Part shown: piece by piece, positions 7,248 to 16,545 of the stretch
Position numbering within the stretch: the stretch's first letter is position 1
How the letters are laid out: each line of letters starts with the position of its first letter
Assembly: GCA_037132275.1 (NCBI GenBank)
Contig: JBAXPK010000002.1
Location: 1 to 64,000 of the forward strand
Source: JAABPW01 sp037132275
Lineage (GTDB): Bacteria; Verrucomicrobiota; Kiritimatiellia; CAIKKV01; CAITUY01
Direction: 5' to 3'
DNA length: 64,000 nt
Notes under the pieces: generated by a model
Database searches by the model: none
What the model was told of the DNA's origin: nothing
What the model saw: only the letters and a program-made list of their open reading frames with translations
Made by a program: the position numbers and the translations under genes

Positions 7248-9574
7248 GGGATCAAATGGCTCCCATGGGCATGGCAAGAATTGTGATCACTTGCGTCGTT
7301 CTGTTCGGCGCATCGATCCCTTCCTATGCCCTGAGCGAGAACGAGCAGCTCCAGTTTGCCGACGGCCTTTATACCCGCGGCATGTGGGAAACGGCACTGA
7401 AAGAATACCAGGCCTATCTCGGTCAGAACCCCGGCAAGCCGTCGAACGATGCAGTTTCGTATCGGATGGGCGAGTGTTACCGGTCACTGGGCCGGACCAA
7501 CGAAGCCGACCAAACCTATCAGCGGATATTTGAGGACTTTCCTGGCGGTGAGTTCCATTACCGCGCGGGGTTACGCCGGGCCGAACTCCTGGAACAGGAT
7601 GGCAAAAAAGAGGAGCAGGCGCAGTTGCTAGGCACCATGTTGAAGGGCGCTCCGCCACCCGAGATGGGGGCGGCGTGTCAGTTCGCCTTGGGCGTGGCTT
7701 TGGAAAAGCGGGGAAAACTGGAAGAAGCGGCAGTGGCTTATGATGCCGTCCTGTCGAAGTATCCCGGAACACAACTGATTTCCTATGCGGCGTTGTCGCT
7801 TGCGGGGTTGGATCGCCGGGGTGATGGAAAGCGGGCGGCCGTGCTCTACGGACTGGCCGCCGCCGCACCCGGCTCGCCGCGGGTGGGCGCCGAGGCGTTG
7901 TTCCAACTCGGCGATTTCTGTTTCTCCCGAAAGGAGTATGACCCCGCCGCCCAAGCGTATGAAAAACTGGCCACGCAATACCCCGGGGATGAGCGGGTGG
8001 GGCAGTCCCGGCTCCAGCAGGCGTGGTCCCTCTATAATGCCAAGCGTTATGCCGACGCTCTGAAGGTCTGTGGTGAGGTGCGTGCGGGTGGAACGGCGGA
8101 ACTCGGCAAGGCGCAGGAATGGCTTTATCTCAAGGCGAACTGTCAGCGGCAGGTCATGAAGAATGAGGATGCCGTGGTCACGTACGGCGAGTTGCTGAAG
8201 AATTACCCGCAGGGCGATATGGCCGCGAGCGCGGCCTATGAACGGGCGCTGGCGCTATATAAATTGGGTCGCTTTCAGGAGGCCATCGAGCAGGCGCGCG
8301 GGTTGATGGTCGTTGACCGGATCAAGCGTGATGTGGTCTGGCTGCTGGCGGAATCATCGGCGGCGGTCCATGATGAGGCTGGCGCCGTGCAGTATTACCG
8401 GCTGATGGTGGATCAATACCCTGATTCCGCCCTGGCGGGTGATGCGTTGTACCGGTTGGCCCATCTGTTGCAGAAGAAGGGCGATTGGTTGCAGGCGGCA
8501 GAATTGTTTGGGCGGCTCACCGATGATTTTCCGAAGCATGAACTGGCGCCGCAGGCGATGTTTGCCCAGGCGTCATGTTTGGGAACCGCCCAGAAGCCTG
8601 AACAAGCGGTGGCCGCCTATGCCCGGTTACTGGAAAAATTTCCGCAAAGCCGGTTTGTTGAAGATGCGCTTTACCAAAAGGCCATCAGCGAGACCTATCT
8701 GCGGCGAGACGCCCATGCCTTGGAAACGTGGCAGGAGTTGCTTCTGAAATTCCCGGCGACGAAATACATGGCCGATGCCCGCTTCTGGAACGGGGTTTTG
8801 CTGGAGGAATCCGGCAAACTGGAGGAGTCCGAGATAGCATTCCGACGAGCGTTGATGGCGACTCCTCCGCCGTCGGAGGATTTGCAGCAGCGTGTCCGGT
8901 TCCGGCTGGCTCTGGTGTTGCAGCGACGCGGGAAGTCCGATGAGGCGGCACCCCTCCTGCAGGGCTTGATCGCCTCCCCGATGCGAGATAAGTTCCCCGC
9001 TGAGTTGCTGGAATGGCTGGGCGATTATCAACTCGGGAAACGTGAATTTGCCAAAGCCTCCGAGGTTGTTGACCTGCTGATCGCGCAGGCCAAGTCGGAT
9101 AATTGGAAGCAGACGGCTTGGTGCCTGAAAGGAAAGGCGCTGATGGGGCAGGGGAAGAACGATGAGGCCCGGCAGGCATTCGAGCGCGTAACGGGCCTGA
9201 ATTTCCCGGGCCAGGCTATGGCCGAGGCCTGGTTGAAACTGGGCGAGTTGAATCTGCTCTCCGGCGATGCCGACAAGGCGAAGCGGGCATTTGAGGAATC
9301 GGCAACGATGGCGGGGACGGATCTGTTGCTGCCTATCCGCGTCCAGGCGTATGCAGGGATAGGGAAAGCACTGAAGGCCCAGGGCGACCATGCCGGGGCG
9401 GCCCGTCATTTCTTGAGCGTTGCGGTGTTGTTTGATGATCCTGTCCTGGTGCCCGAATGCCTCTACGAGGCGTCTTTGGAATTTGCCGCGGCTAACCGGG
9501 CGGACGACGCCGGGAAGGCCCGGAAAGAATTAGCGGAACGATACCCTGATAGCGAATGGGCGAAGAAGAAATAA
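7244..9574 (+). CDS. Secreted TPR-repeat protein of the ExbBD operon
   Basis: The 776-aa protein starts with a signal peptide (IVITCVVLFGASIPSYALS) and then consists almost entirely of TPR repeats, recognisable from recurring G.Y..A...Y....YP/FP spacings such as GMWETALKEYQAYLGQNPGK and DPAAQAYEKLATQYPGDE. It is a periplasmic protein-protein scaffold, comparable in position to YbgF/CpoB in Tol-Pal operons although much longer. The GTG start overlaps the exbD stop. The partner may be the TonB-like/VWA protein encoded 4 nt downstream. Confidence 0.8.
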   Translation: MRDQMAPMGMARIVITCVVLFGASIPSYALSENEQLQFADGLYTRGMWETALKEYQAYLGQNPGKPSNDAVSYRMGECYRSLGRTNEADQTYQRIFEDFPGGEFHYRAGLRRAELLEQDGKKEEQAQLLGTMLKGAPPPEMGAACQFALGVALEKRGKLEEAAVAYDAVLSKYPGTQLISYAALSLAGLDRRGDGKRAAVLYGLAAAAPGSPRVGAEALFQLGDFCFSRKEYDPAAQAYEKLATQYPGDERVGQSRLQQAWSLYNAKRYADALKVCGEVRAGGTAELGKAQEWLYLKANCQRQVMKNEDAVVTYGELLKNYPQGDMAASAAYERALALYKLGRFQEAIEQARGLMVVDRIKRDVVWLLAESSAAVHDEAGAVQYYRLMVDQYPDSALAGDALYRLAHLLQKKGDWLQAAELFGRLTDDFPKHELAPQAMFAQASCLGTAQKPEQAVAAYARLLEKFPQSRFVEDALYQKAISETYLRRDAHALETWQELLLKFPATKYMADARFWNGVLLEESGKLEESEIAFRRALMATPPPSEDLQQRVRFRLALVLQRRGKSDEAAPLLQGLIASPMRDKFPAELLEWLGDYQLGKREFAKASEVVDLLIAQAKSDNWKQTAWCLKGKALMGQGKNDEARQAFERVTGLNFPGQAMAEAWLKLGELNLLSGDADKAKRAFEESATMAGTDLLLPIRVQAYAGIGKALKAQGDHAGAARHFLSVAVLFDDPVLVPECLYEASLEFAAANRADDAGKARKELAERYPDSEWAKKK

Positions 9575-9578
9575 CGCT

Positions 9579-11396
9579 ATGACTCCATCCCAGCGACAAC
9601 TTAATTTCAGAAAAAAGAACCAGGCGATGGGCGCCATGGAAATTATCGGGCGTCTGCGCCGGCGCAATATCCTATGGTATGGGATCGCCATACTCGCCTC
9701 GATTCTCCTGCACGTGATGGTCATCCTTCTGCTCCCGGATTTTGATGTCTACAAGATGGGGCCGGGGGCGGCTTCCGAGAAACAGATTTCCCTTCGGTTG
9801 GAAAATGTGAAACTGGCGCCAGAGACCCCGGATTCCGAGCGGCGCCCACCGAAATTCAAACCTGAGGATGCCAAGGGCGAGGTGGCTGGCGAAGTGGGGA
9901 ATGAGGCGACGACGACCCGCCGCGCAATGGATGAGGCGACGGTGGAACCGCGCCAGGTGGGCGCCGGGGTCTTGATCGGTGAGCAGCGAAATCTGGCGGA
10001 ACCGGTGCCGGTAGATCGCCCGCTTTGGGAACCGCGCCAGGAAATCCTGAGCATCAACCAGAAGATCGTCCAGGACGATTCGGCCTTACGGAAACCGCGG
10101 CGCTATACGCCGTCCATTCCGCGCAGCGCCAACGGGTTGGATATCACGGCACCGGCAAACCGGGAGGAATTGGAAAGCGGACTGACGTCCACGGGGGCGT
10201 ACTACCTGGTGGATGATCCGTCCCAGTTCGCCTGGGGTCGGAATGTTCCGGCCGCCATGGGCCCGGGCGGGGCGCCGCGTGACGTGCCGCCGCCGAAAAA
10301 GGTTCTTCAGGAGGAGCCGAAGGAATTGATGGAGGCGGAGAAGGAAAGGGTCAACATTCTCAAGGCGTTGGAGAAATACCTCAAAGCCGATGTGTATGTC
10401 TATCAGCCTGAGTCGGGGTCGCAGTATGCCTATTGCCGGATTGAGATCAAGCGGCGCACGGCTGATCTGCTGCCAGTGCTCGCCAAGGACTTGCTGCTGG
10501 TGCAGGATGGTTCGGCTAGTATCACCGAGCAGAAACTCCATTATTGTCGCGAGGGAATGCTCAAGGCCCTTGAACTGCTGGGCCCGGGCGACCGTTTCAA
10601 TGTGGTGGAGTTCCGGGATTCAGTGGTGAAGTGTTTTGACACCTGGATGACGGTGGATCCGGATAATTTGCAGCGTGCCCGTGAATTTATCGGCCGGATG
10701 GAATCGGTGGGCAATACTGATATATTTGATTCATTAAAAGACCTGCTCGATTTGCCACGTAAGCCAGGACGGCCCGTGATTCTGGTGATGGCGAGCGACG
10801 GGATTGCCACGGCGGGGATGACGGATCACTCCAAAATCATTGAAGCCTTCAGTCAAGCCAATCGTGGTGCGGTGTCGGTTTTTACGCTTGGAACTTTTCC
10901 TGGGGTGAACGCCTATCTGCTGGATCTGCTGAGTTACAGGAACCGTGGCGACACCTTCATTGTCAAAACCGGGCGGTGGGATATTCCATCGGTGCTGGAG
11001 AATCGGGTTCGCGAGATCAGCCGTCCCGTGCTCTCCGACGTGCGGTTCAGGTTTGCGGGGCAGACTTATTGTGATGCCTATCCGATTCTCACCGCCAACC
11101 TGTATCTCGACCGGCCGCTGGTGATCTACGGCCGGTATGCCCGCGGGGCGCGCCGCCTGGTTTTTCAGGCGACAGGGCAGGCCGACGACATCAAGTGCGA
11201 CATGGTGTTTGATATTGATCTAGCCAAGGCCATGGCGGGCGACAAGGATGTTCGGACCCATTGGGCGTGGCAGCGTGCATATTACCTGATAGGGGAGCAT
11301 AACCGCACCAAACAGCCCGGCATCATTACTGAACTTCGGCAATTGGGACGGATATTCAACATCACGATCCCATACTGGGCTGAAATCCGCGAGTGA
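9579..11396 (+). CDS. TonB-like N-terminus fused to a von Willebrand factor A domain
   Basis: The 605-aa protein has a cytoplasmic Arg-rich leader and one membrane helix with a buried His (ILASILLHVMVILLLP, about residues 33-48). A Pro/Lys/Glu-rich linker follows, the arrangement of TonB/TolA proteins driven by ExbB-ExbD. Residues about 300-470 form a VWA domain with an intact MIDAS: D310-G-S-A-S, the Thr of VGNTDIFDSL, and the Asp of MASDGIATAG. VWA domains bind protein partners through a metal ion. The protein lacks a recognisable TonB C-terminal domain, so the VWA may replace it as the effector end. It sits directly behind exbB-exbD-TPR. The joint function is inferred. Confidence 0.75.
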   Translation: MTPSQRQLNFRKKNQAMGAMEIIGRLRRRNILWYGIAILASILLHVMVILLLPDFDVYKMGPGAASEKQISLRLENVKLAPETPDSERRPPKFKPEDAKGEVAGEVGNEATTTRRAMDEATVEPRQVGAGVLIGEQRNLAEPVPVDRPLWEPRQEILSINQKIVQDDSALRKPRRYTPSIPRSANGLDITAPANREELESGLTSTGAYYLVDDPSQFAWGRNVPAAMGPGGAPRDVPPPKKVLQEEPKELMEAEKERVNILKALEKYLKADVYVYQPESGSQYAYCRIEIKRRTADLLPVLAKDLLLVQDGSASITEQKLHYCREGMLKALELLGPGDRFNVVEFRDSVVKCFDTWMTVDPDNLQRAREFIGRMESVGNTDIFDSLKDLLDLPRKPGRPVILVMASDGIATAGMTDHSKIIEAFSQANRGAVSVFTLGTFPGVNAYLLDLLSYRNRGDTFIVKTGRWDIPSVLENRVREISRPVLSDVRFRFAGQTYCDAYPILTANLYLDRPLVIYGRYARGARRLVFQATGQADDIKCDMVFDIDLAKAMAGDKDVRTHWAWQRAYYLIGEHNRTKQPGIITELRQLGRIFNITIPYWAEIRE

Positions 11397-11401
11397 GGCT
11401 G

Positions 11402-12196
11402 ATGAGGATGAAACGGCACAGATGTCATTCTATGATGATAATGGTGGCTTTAGGGGCGTTTTTCTGCACGCTTCTGCCGTCTCCTGCCATTACTCCGCGG
11501 ACACGCGCATCCCTATCAGTCGCGGGCATGTCCCCCACCAATTCCTTGTCGCCTGAATCCAAAGCCCCTTTATCTTTAACTGAGACTCAGTACCGTTCTT
11601 TCACCCGCTATGCGGGCATTCTTAGTCGAATGCCTTTTGGGGTAGAGGGGGAGTTTGGGCCAGGGGTGGGGAATATCCCTCCGCCTCCTCCGGGACCGCC
11701 GCCCGAGAGTTTCACCAGGAGCCTGAAGTTGTGCGCCATCACCCGTAATAATTTTTCAGGCCGTCTCCAAGTTAGCATCATGAATGTCGTCAGCAAAAAG
11801 AGCTATTTTTTATACGAAGGCGATAATGAGGATGGGCTCGAGTTGCTTGTGGCGGATTATCAAAATGATAAGGCGTTGTTTAGGAAAGATGGCGAAGAGG
11901 CATGGATCGGGCTCTATGATGTCAAATCTGATACGCCTGGCGCGGCTCTGGCGGTTGCTGCCGGACGGCGTGGAATGGGTGTTGTAAGCAATATAGCCCG
12001 GAACGCCCCCCCCACGCCCCCACCGGAACCGGTCAAGCCTGTTTACACCGGGGAGGCTCTTGAGAAGCATTTAAAGGACTACCAGATGGAACTGATCCGC
12101 GCCGGGGGCGAGAAAGGGCCGCCCCTGCCCATGGAACTGACGCCGGAAATGGACCAGCAACTGGTCAAAGAGGGCGTTCTGGCGCCTCTGGAATGA
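11402..12196 (+). CDS. Hypothetical secreted protein, last gene of the ExbBD-VWA operon
   Basis: About 264 aa. The reading frame is open from a GTG at 11393 that overlaps the VWA stop, but ATG 11402 follows GAGTGAGG and is preferred. A hydrophobic leader (MIMVALGAFFCTLLPSPA) indicates export. Two Pro-rich stretches (NIPPPPPGPPPE near residue 95 and NAPPTPPPEPVKP near 200) flank a small globular part. No family is recognised. Its position suggests a periplasmic accessory of the TonB-like/VWA system. Confidence 0.6.
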   Translation: MRMKRHRCHSMMIMVALGAFFCTLLPSPAITPRTRASLSVAGMSPTNSLSPESKAPLSLTETQYRSFTRYAGILSRMPFGVEGEFGPGVGNIPPPPPGPPPESFTRSLKLCAITRNNFSGRLQVSIMNVVSKKSYFLYEGDNEDGLELLVADYQNDKALFRKDGEEAWIGLYDVKSDTPGAALAVAAGRRGMGVVSNIARNAPPTPPPEPVKPVYTGEALEKHLKDYQMELIRAGGEKGPPLPMELTPEMDQQLVKEGVLAPLE

Positions 12197-13178
12197 GGCT
12201 GGCCTATCCCCGTGTGGCCTGCCCCGAAGGCGAATCAGCCGGTCAAACTCGCAACCAGTCTCTGAGATCACCTCTGAGATCACCCCAAAGATCACCCCGA
12301 TGACACCCGCCGTGGCGGAGGAAGTCACTGCGCTAGCGACCAGATAATGAGACTTAAAACTTCGTAAAAACGGGTGACACTCCTGGCGGGAAGCCGAGTG
12401 AAGTTGTCACCGGGCACATCAAACCCCGCCATCATCCAGTATTGTGTTGGTCGGACTGATTTGATGTACTTCCCTCCAGATTCGGGCCGGTGTAACCAGA
12501 GTGCGGGTGGAGCCGGGATTGGGGACAGGCAGCCAGTAGGTTCTGATGTTCATAAACCTCAATAATCACAGTAAGTTGGAATCATGATTAATTGCCAGTC
12601 ATTCAGGCAGGGGTGTTGTGGATGTTGTGTCAATATGCGCTGGAACTCGGAGCGGGTGCTGAAATTTCTTGAAGCGAATAGCAGGGTATTTGCTGAGGAT
12701 TGCCGCTCACCCCGTCCTCGATTCCGGAATTTGGTTCATATCCACTGGCGGCGGGGTGGGTGGCGTGACCATCTTTTGGTGACTGTTTTGGGGCCGTTGA
12801 CGTTGGGGCTCGCGGCGTGGTTGTGGATGCGGTTTTACGGAAGTTGCTGTTTTGCAGGAACGCTTGATCCCGCCACGGGGCGTGTTGGTTGCCTGATTCA
12901 TCCGCTCCGTGTCGGCGCGCCAGACCTTCGCCGACATGCCTTTCCGCTGATTCCCATCCTGGGGTGCAATCGCCAACTTCGCTGTCCCATGCTGGATTCA
13001 TCTTCCCCCGACCTTTCCCAAGGGATCATCCCCACATCCAAGGCCGGCTTTCGTAGCCTGCGGAAGGTTGTTTCGTTCCGTAAAAACCCGAAAAAGAGGC
13101 TTGCATGATAGGTGTTCACAGATCATATTTCAGCCGTAATCGGTGAACGTTACAATCCATTAATGCGAGGTGCGCAGT
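12197..13178. other. About 1 kb without a convincing gene
   Basis: This gap between the ExbBD-VWA operon and the Tad locus holds overlapping open frames on both strands (the longest is 174 codons at 12584-13108 on plus). None has a recognisable domain, good ribosome site or biased codon usage. It contains a 12-nt tandem repeat near its left end. The Tad promoter should lie near its right end, but I cannot define it. It may be a decayed gene or a regulatory region. Confidence 0.5.
12261..12296 (+). repeat. Three tandem copies of a 12-nt repeat
   Basis: TCTGAGATCACC occurs twice in exact tandem (12261-12272, 12273-12284), followed by a third, imperfect copy CCAAAGATCACC (12285-12296) and a further decayed unit. 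The unit is 12 nt, so copy-number change would preserve any reading frame, but no gene is supported here. Confidence 0.7.
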
Positions 13179-13433
13179 GTGAAAAGATTGATGAAGAGCC
13201 GGTTTTTGCAGGGACTGGGGGATAAGCGCGGGGATGTGCTCATGGAGTATGTCCTGCTTACCGTACTCATTATTCTTCCCCTGGTCAGCGCGTCCACCGG
13301 TCTCGTCAACCCTTCCGGCAGCACCTTTTATACCGTTGGCGCGCCTTCCGTTGAGGATTTTGGCAGTCTTGGGAATTCTTTTGTGCAACTTTACCGGATG
13401 GTCATGAGTGGTGTAAGCCTGCCGCTGCCATGA
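13179..13433 (+). CDS. Divergent Flp-type (type IVb) pilin-like protein
   Basis: An 84-aa protein with a short basic leader, a Gly before the processing site, and the prepilin-like stretch RGDVLMEYVLLTVLIILPL (about residues 18-36), in which Glu-Tyr occupies the conserved E5-Y6 positions of Flp pilins. The prepilin peptidase encoded two genes later is the expected processing enzyme. The GTG at 13179 is preferred to that at 13170 because GAGG at 13167-13170 is better spaced. Its C-terminal half is unlike the two longer pilins in this locus and ends in a short hydrophobic tail, so it may be a minor pilin. Confidence 0.65.
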   Translation: MKRLMKSRFLQGLGDKRGDVLMEYVLLTVLIILPLVSASTGLVNPSGSTFYTVGAPSVEDFGSLGNSFVQLYRMVMSGVSLPLP

Positions 13434-13499
13434 TCCCGGTTTTTAGTAATAAATAATAAGCAGGCGCATGTGGCTGATGGCCGCAATTAGGAGGACGGG

Positions 13500-13793
13500 A
13501 TGAAACGGTTGCAGAATAGTCGGTTGCGTAAGGTAGTGTGCAAACTGTTTGGGGAGAAGACAGGTGGCGTGATGATGGAATACGTCATCCTGGCGGTGCT
13601 GATTGCGGCTGCCGTTGTAGTGGCCGTGGCGATGTTCGGCAAGACACTGGTCGGAATGTTTGGCGTGGCGGCCACAGCGGCAACGAGCCGTGAAACCGAC
13701 GCCAAGCAAAAGCAAACCGACGTGCGCAAAACAACCGATGACGATATCAAGAAGGCCGAGAAGTATCATGACGAAATGCATCAGCCGCAGTGA
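13500..13793 (+). CDS. Flp-type (type IVb) pilin, first paralogue
   Basis: A 97-aa prepilin with a basic leader ending in Gly-Gly, then MMEYVILAVLIAAAVVVAV, the hydrophobic assembly helix with the Flp Glu-Tyr pair. After it comes a charged tail rich in Lys, Asp and Thr that ends YHDEMHQPQ. AGGAGG at 13490-13495 is a strong ribosome site, consistent with high expression of a major pilin. A close paralogue with the same helix and a matching tail lies at 27497-27772. The stop overlaps the GTG of the prepilin peptidase gene. Confidence 0.8.
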   Translation: MKRLQNSRLRKVVCKLFGEKTGGVMMEYVILAVLIAAAVVVAVAMFGKTLVGMFGVAATAATSRETDAKQKQTDVRKTTDDDIKKAEKYHDEMHQPQ

Positions 13794-14308
13794 TTTTATC
13801 ATTGTTCATGTTGCTCGCGGTCTTGGCCTGGGCGGGAGTTCTGTCCTGGGTTGATTTCCGGACACGGCTGCTTCCCAACTGGCTGACGGTTGGGGGGGCG
13901 GCCGTGGCCCTTTTCCTGCGCCTGTGGACGGGCGGTTGGTCGTCTTGTTTAGACGGATTTTCCGCCGCAAGCGTTGCGGGGGCTTTCTTGTTGATACCCT
14001 TCCTGATGCATGGCGCAGGGGGCGGGGATGTCAAAATGCTCTTTGCCGCCGGGGCGATTGCCGGATGCGGCAAATTATTCATGTTGCTCTGGATAATGTC
14101 GGTGGCAGGGGTGGTAATGGGGGTGATGATGCTGCTGCTTGGCTATGTGGATGGAGCACGCCTCCAGCATACGTTTCGTTCCCTTTTTGACTGGCGTTAT
14201 GACCGCGTTGCCGGGATTAAGTCGCTGCCCCCGAAAGAAGCAACTCGGGGAAGAATGCCTTTCAGTGTACCGATTGCCGTAGGATTGGTGACGGCGTTGG
14301 TGTGGTAA
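13790..14308 (+). CDS. A24-family prepilin peptidase (TadV/CpaA)
   Basis: A 172-aa membrane aspartyl protease of the short type without the methylase domain. Both catalytic Asp residues are visible: WVDFRTRLLPNW in the first loop (about residue 22) and GGGDVKMLFAAG (about residue 81, the GxGD motif). It cleaves the leaders of Flp pilins and TadE-like pseudopilins at the cytoplasmic face. It starts at a GTG overlapping the stop of the pilin gene. Confidence 0.88.
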   Translation: MILSLFMLLAVLAWAGVLSWVDFRTRLLPNWLTVGGAAVALFLRLWTGGWSSCLDGFSAASVAGAFLLIPFLMHGAGGGDVKMLFAAGAIAGCGKLFMLLWIMSVAGVVMGVMMLLLGYVDGARLQHTFRSLFDWRYDRVAGIKSLPPKEATRGRMPFSVPIAVGLVTALVW

Positions 14309-14313
14309 GTAGC

Positions 14314-14949
14314 ATGGTGTCTATAAATTCACGACATAATCTCCGTGTAACGGCTGCCCAGGGAGCCGGCCACGGTTCTGTCATGCTTGAGTTTGTCATC
14401 GCGTTTCCTCTGGTTTTGACCCTGATTTTGGCCTGTATGCAGTTTGCCCACATATGGATGGGTAAGCAGGTAGTCCATTATGCTGCGTTTTGTGCGGCCC
14501 GTGCGGCTCTGGTCTGTGAAAAAGGAGAATACCAAAAGGCGGGTCAACAGGCGGCCGAGCAGGTTTGCGCCTGGGTCGTCAACGGAATGACATTAGGCGA
14601 AGTGGATAAGCAGATTCCCGTTTGGGGCACAATTCCCGGTTCCGGCGGTGTGGCCCGTAAAACCAGAACCACCGTTACAGAGGTCGACCAGTGGATGGTC
14701 AAGGCGAAGGTGGAACATGATTTTGCGCTCATCATGCCGATTGCCGGCCCGATGATCGGTTGGCTGGTAAATCCTTGGGAGACCGACGTGAGCGGGCTGC
14801 AATACCTCAAACAACGTGTTGATGATTCCGGGGATATCGGGTTGGGCGATTCGATTCAGTATGCCCATATTAAGTTTGTGGAAACCGTTTATCTTCCCAA
14901 GCCATATGTGACGCTTCCCAAGATGGGGATCCCGTCGGGGGGCTGGTAG
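14314..14949 (+). CDS. TadE-like pseudopilin
   Basis: A 211-aa protein with the N-terminal TadE signature: a Gly/Ser processing site followed by SVMLEFVIAFPLVLTLILACMQFA, then a periplasmic domain. Such proteins are processed like pilins and are needed for Tad pilus assembly. A GTG at 14302 is also open; the ATG at 14314 is preferred. It lies between the prepilin peptidase and TadG-like genes. Confidence 0.75.
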   Translation: MVSINSRHNLRVTAAQGAGHGSVMLEFVIAFPLVLTLILACMQFAHIWMGKQVVHYAAFCAARAALVCEKGEYQKAGQQAAEQVCAWVVNGMTLGEVDKQIPVWGTIPGSGGVARKTRTTVTEVDQWMVKAKVEHDFALIMPIAGPMIGWLVNPWETDVSGLQYLKQRVDDSGDIGLGDSIQYAHIKFVETVYLPKPYVTLPKMGIPSGGW

Positions 14950-14991
14950 GGGCGCGGGGAAGATGTGAAACGTAAGATGTGAGCTGATAAG

Positions 14992-16545
14992 ATGTTTACG
15001 GCAGCTAATAAATTTGCGATTCGATTGTGGAAAGATGAGAGCGGCGTGGTGCTTGCCCTCACCATGATCGTTTTCCTAACCCTTTTCATCATGGCTTTGG
15101 CGATTTATGCCGTGGGGGATACTGTCCGCCTGCGCATTGAGGTGCAGAACGCCGCCGATTCCGCCGCCTACTCCGCCGCCATTGTTCAGGCGGATTGCAA
15201 CAGCCGGGTTGCCGCCTTGAACCGGGCCATGTCGTGGACCTATGTCCAGATGGGGCGGATGGAAATGGATTACATCGTGGATAAATGGCTGAAGTTGACG
15301 TTGGATAAATGGGATCAGGATAATACCGAGATGCAGCTCTACAATATGCCCAGTCCGTGCAATAACGGGACGCCTTGGTATGGGACGGGGAAAGGGGTAT
15401 TTGTGGGCAACGGGGCCAGCCACAAGCGGATTCTACTGAACAAGCATCACTGGGAAACGACCGACAGCATCAAGCAGGCGCGCCAGAATGCCGCCGCCGC
15501 CGGCAAGAGTTACAATGCCCTGGCCACCCCGATCGATAACTGCCGCACGACCATCAAGGACATCAATGCGAAGGAGCAGGAATTGATTCAGAAGCTTCCC
15601 AACCGTGTGGAAAAGGTGGTCGAGCGCATTCTGAAGGGCAACATTTCTGAGACTTGGAATGACTCCTTTGCGGGCGGGGGCCAGATTATGTATGGGCTCA
15701 AACAGGAAAAACAGCCCTTGGACAATAATTTCAGGGTTCTTGAACTCGACGAGGAGAATGATTTCCTGCGGCACTCCAACTATATTCCCGATGTCGGGTC
15801 CGATGCGAAGGACGTATTCGGGCCGGGAGCGGATGTCTGGTTTGTAAAAGAGTATGAGGGTGGCGGGCCGGGGCTTCAGCGGCAATACAAGCAACGGTCC
15901 AATGTCCTGATTTCTGAATGGGACTGGTGCAGTTCGATATGGGAGGAAGTGGATGGGGCCTGCGTGATTGTATCGGAAACCAGTGGAAGCAGTGATGTCA
16001 AGGGTGAGGATGGCCGGGACAATAACTACGTCACGGCCTTGGCTCAGCCACAGGTCTTGAAAGAAGTCTTCTTTGCCAAGGGAGGATCCCTTGTCGTTGG
16101 GGTCACCCGGCGTGTGAATAATCCACTCCAGTTCATGGTCGACGGTGGGCCGCTTGGCATTGTCCGCCCCTTCACCGTGAATGGAGGAAACCGATTCATG
16201 TGGACGGCCTCTGCGGCGATCGCTGGCTACAACAAAAAGCCGCCGGAAGACTGCCATGGCGAGTATGAGGTTACTTATGAAAACAACAGCGGTAACAAGC
16301 TGTGGAACTTAAAAACCAGTGACTGGGATGCGGAACTCATTCCCCTGCACCGGGCCTGGGCCTTGGGCAAAAACCGGTTCTGGGACAAGGCGACCGCCGG
16401 CGAGATTTTGGAGGATGTCAAAGGCGGCCCCTGGAAGCCGTTGTATGGAGGGGGCGGTGCGCTGGGTAATCAGGGAGGCCCGAAGGGGATGAACGAAGGT
16501 GCCGTGATTGCCTATGGTGGCGCCGAGGGGTGGGTGGTGCATTGA
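14992..16545 (+). CDS. TadG-like Flp pilus assembly protein
   Basis: The 517-aa protein carries one N-terminal helix with the TadG-like pattern DESGVVLALTMIVFLTLFIMALAIYAVGDTVRLR. The phrase QNAADSAAYSAA follows; it is diagnostic for this family because it marks the small-residue-rich coil after the helix. The long C-terminal part is periplasmic and without recognised domain; it includes Cys pairs and an aromatic-rich end. It probably anchors the pilus or helps surface display. The 3' end overlaps the next TadE/F-like gene by 16 nt. Confidence 0.7.
   Translation: MFTAANKFAIRLWKDESGVVLALTMIVFLTLFIMALAIYAVGDTVRLRIEVQNAADSAAYSAAIVQADCNSRVAALNRAMSWTYVQMGRMEMDYIVDKWLKLTLDKWDQDNTEMQLYNMPSPCNNGTPWYGTGKGVFVGNGASHKRILLNKHHWETTDSIKQARQNAAAAGKSYNALATPIDNCRTTIKDINAKEQELIQKLPNRVEKVVERILKGNISETWNDSFAGGGQIMYGLKQEKQPLDNNFRVLELDEENDFLRHSNYIPDVGSDAKDVFGPGADVWFVKEYEGGGPGLQRQYKQRSNVLISEWDWCSSIWEEVDGACVIVSETSGSSDVKGEDGRDNNYVTALAQPQVLKEVFFAKGGSLVVGVTRRVNNPLQFMVDGGPLGIVRPFTVNGGNRFMWTASAAIAGYNKKPPEDCHGEYEVTYENNSGNKLWNLKTSDWDAELIPLHRAWALGKNRFWDKATAGEILEDVKGGPWKPLYGGGGALGNQGGPKGMNEGAVIAYGGAEGWVVH

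Noticed and set aside
12584..13108. 174-codon plus-strand open frame in the gap before the Tad locus
   Set aside because: Cys/Arg/Trp-rich, no domain, no good ribosome site and overlapping minus-strand frames of similar length; kept only as part of the unexplained gap.
13081..13110. Possible sigma-54 promoter (GGCTTGCATG) before the pilin genes
   Set aside because: The -12-like TTGCA lacks a correctly spaced -24 GG, so the match is not convincing.
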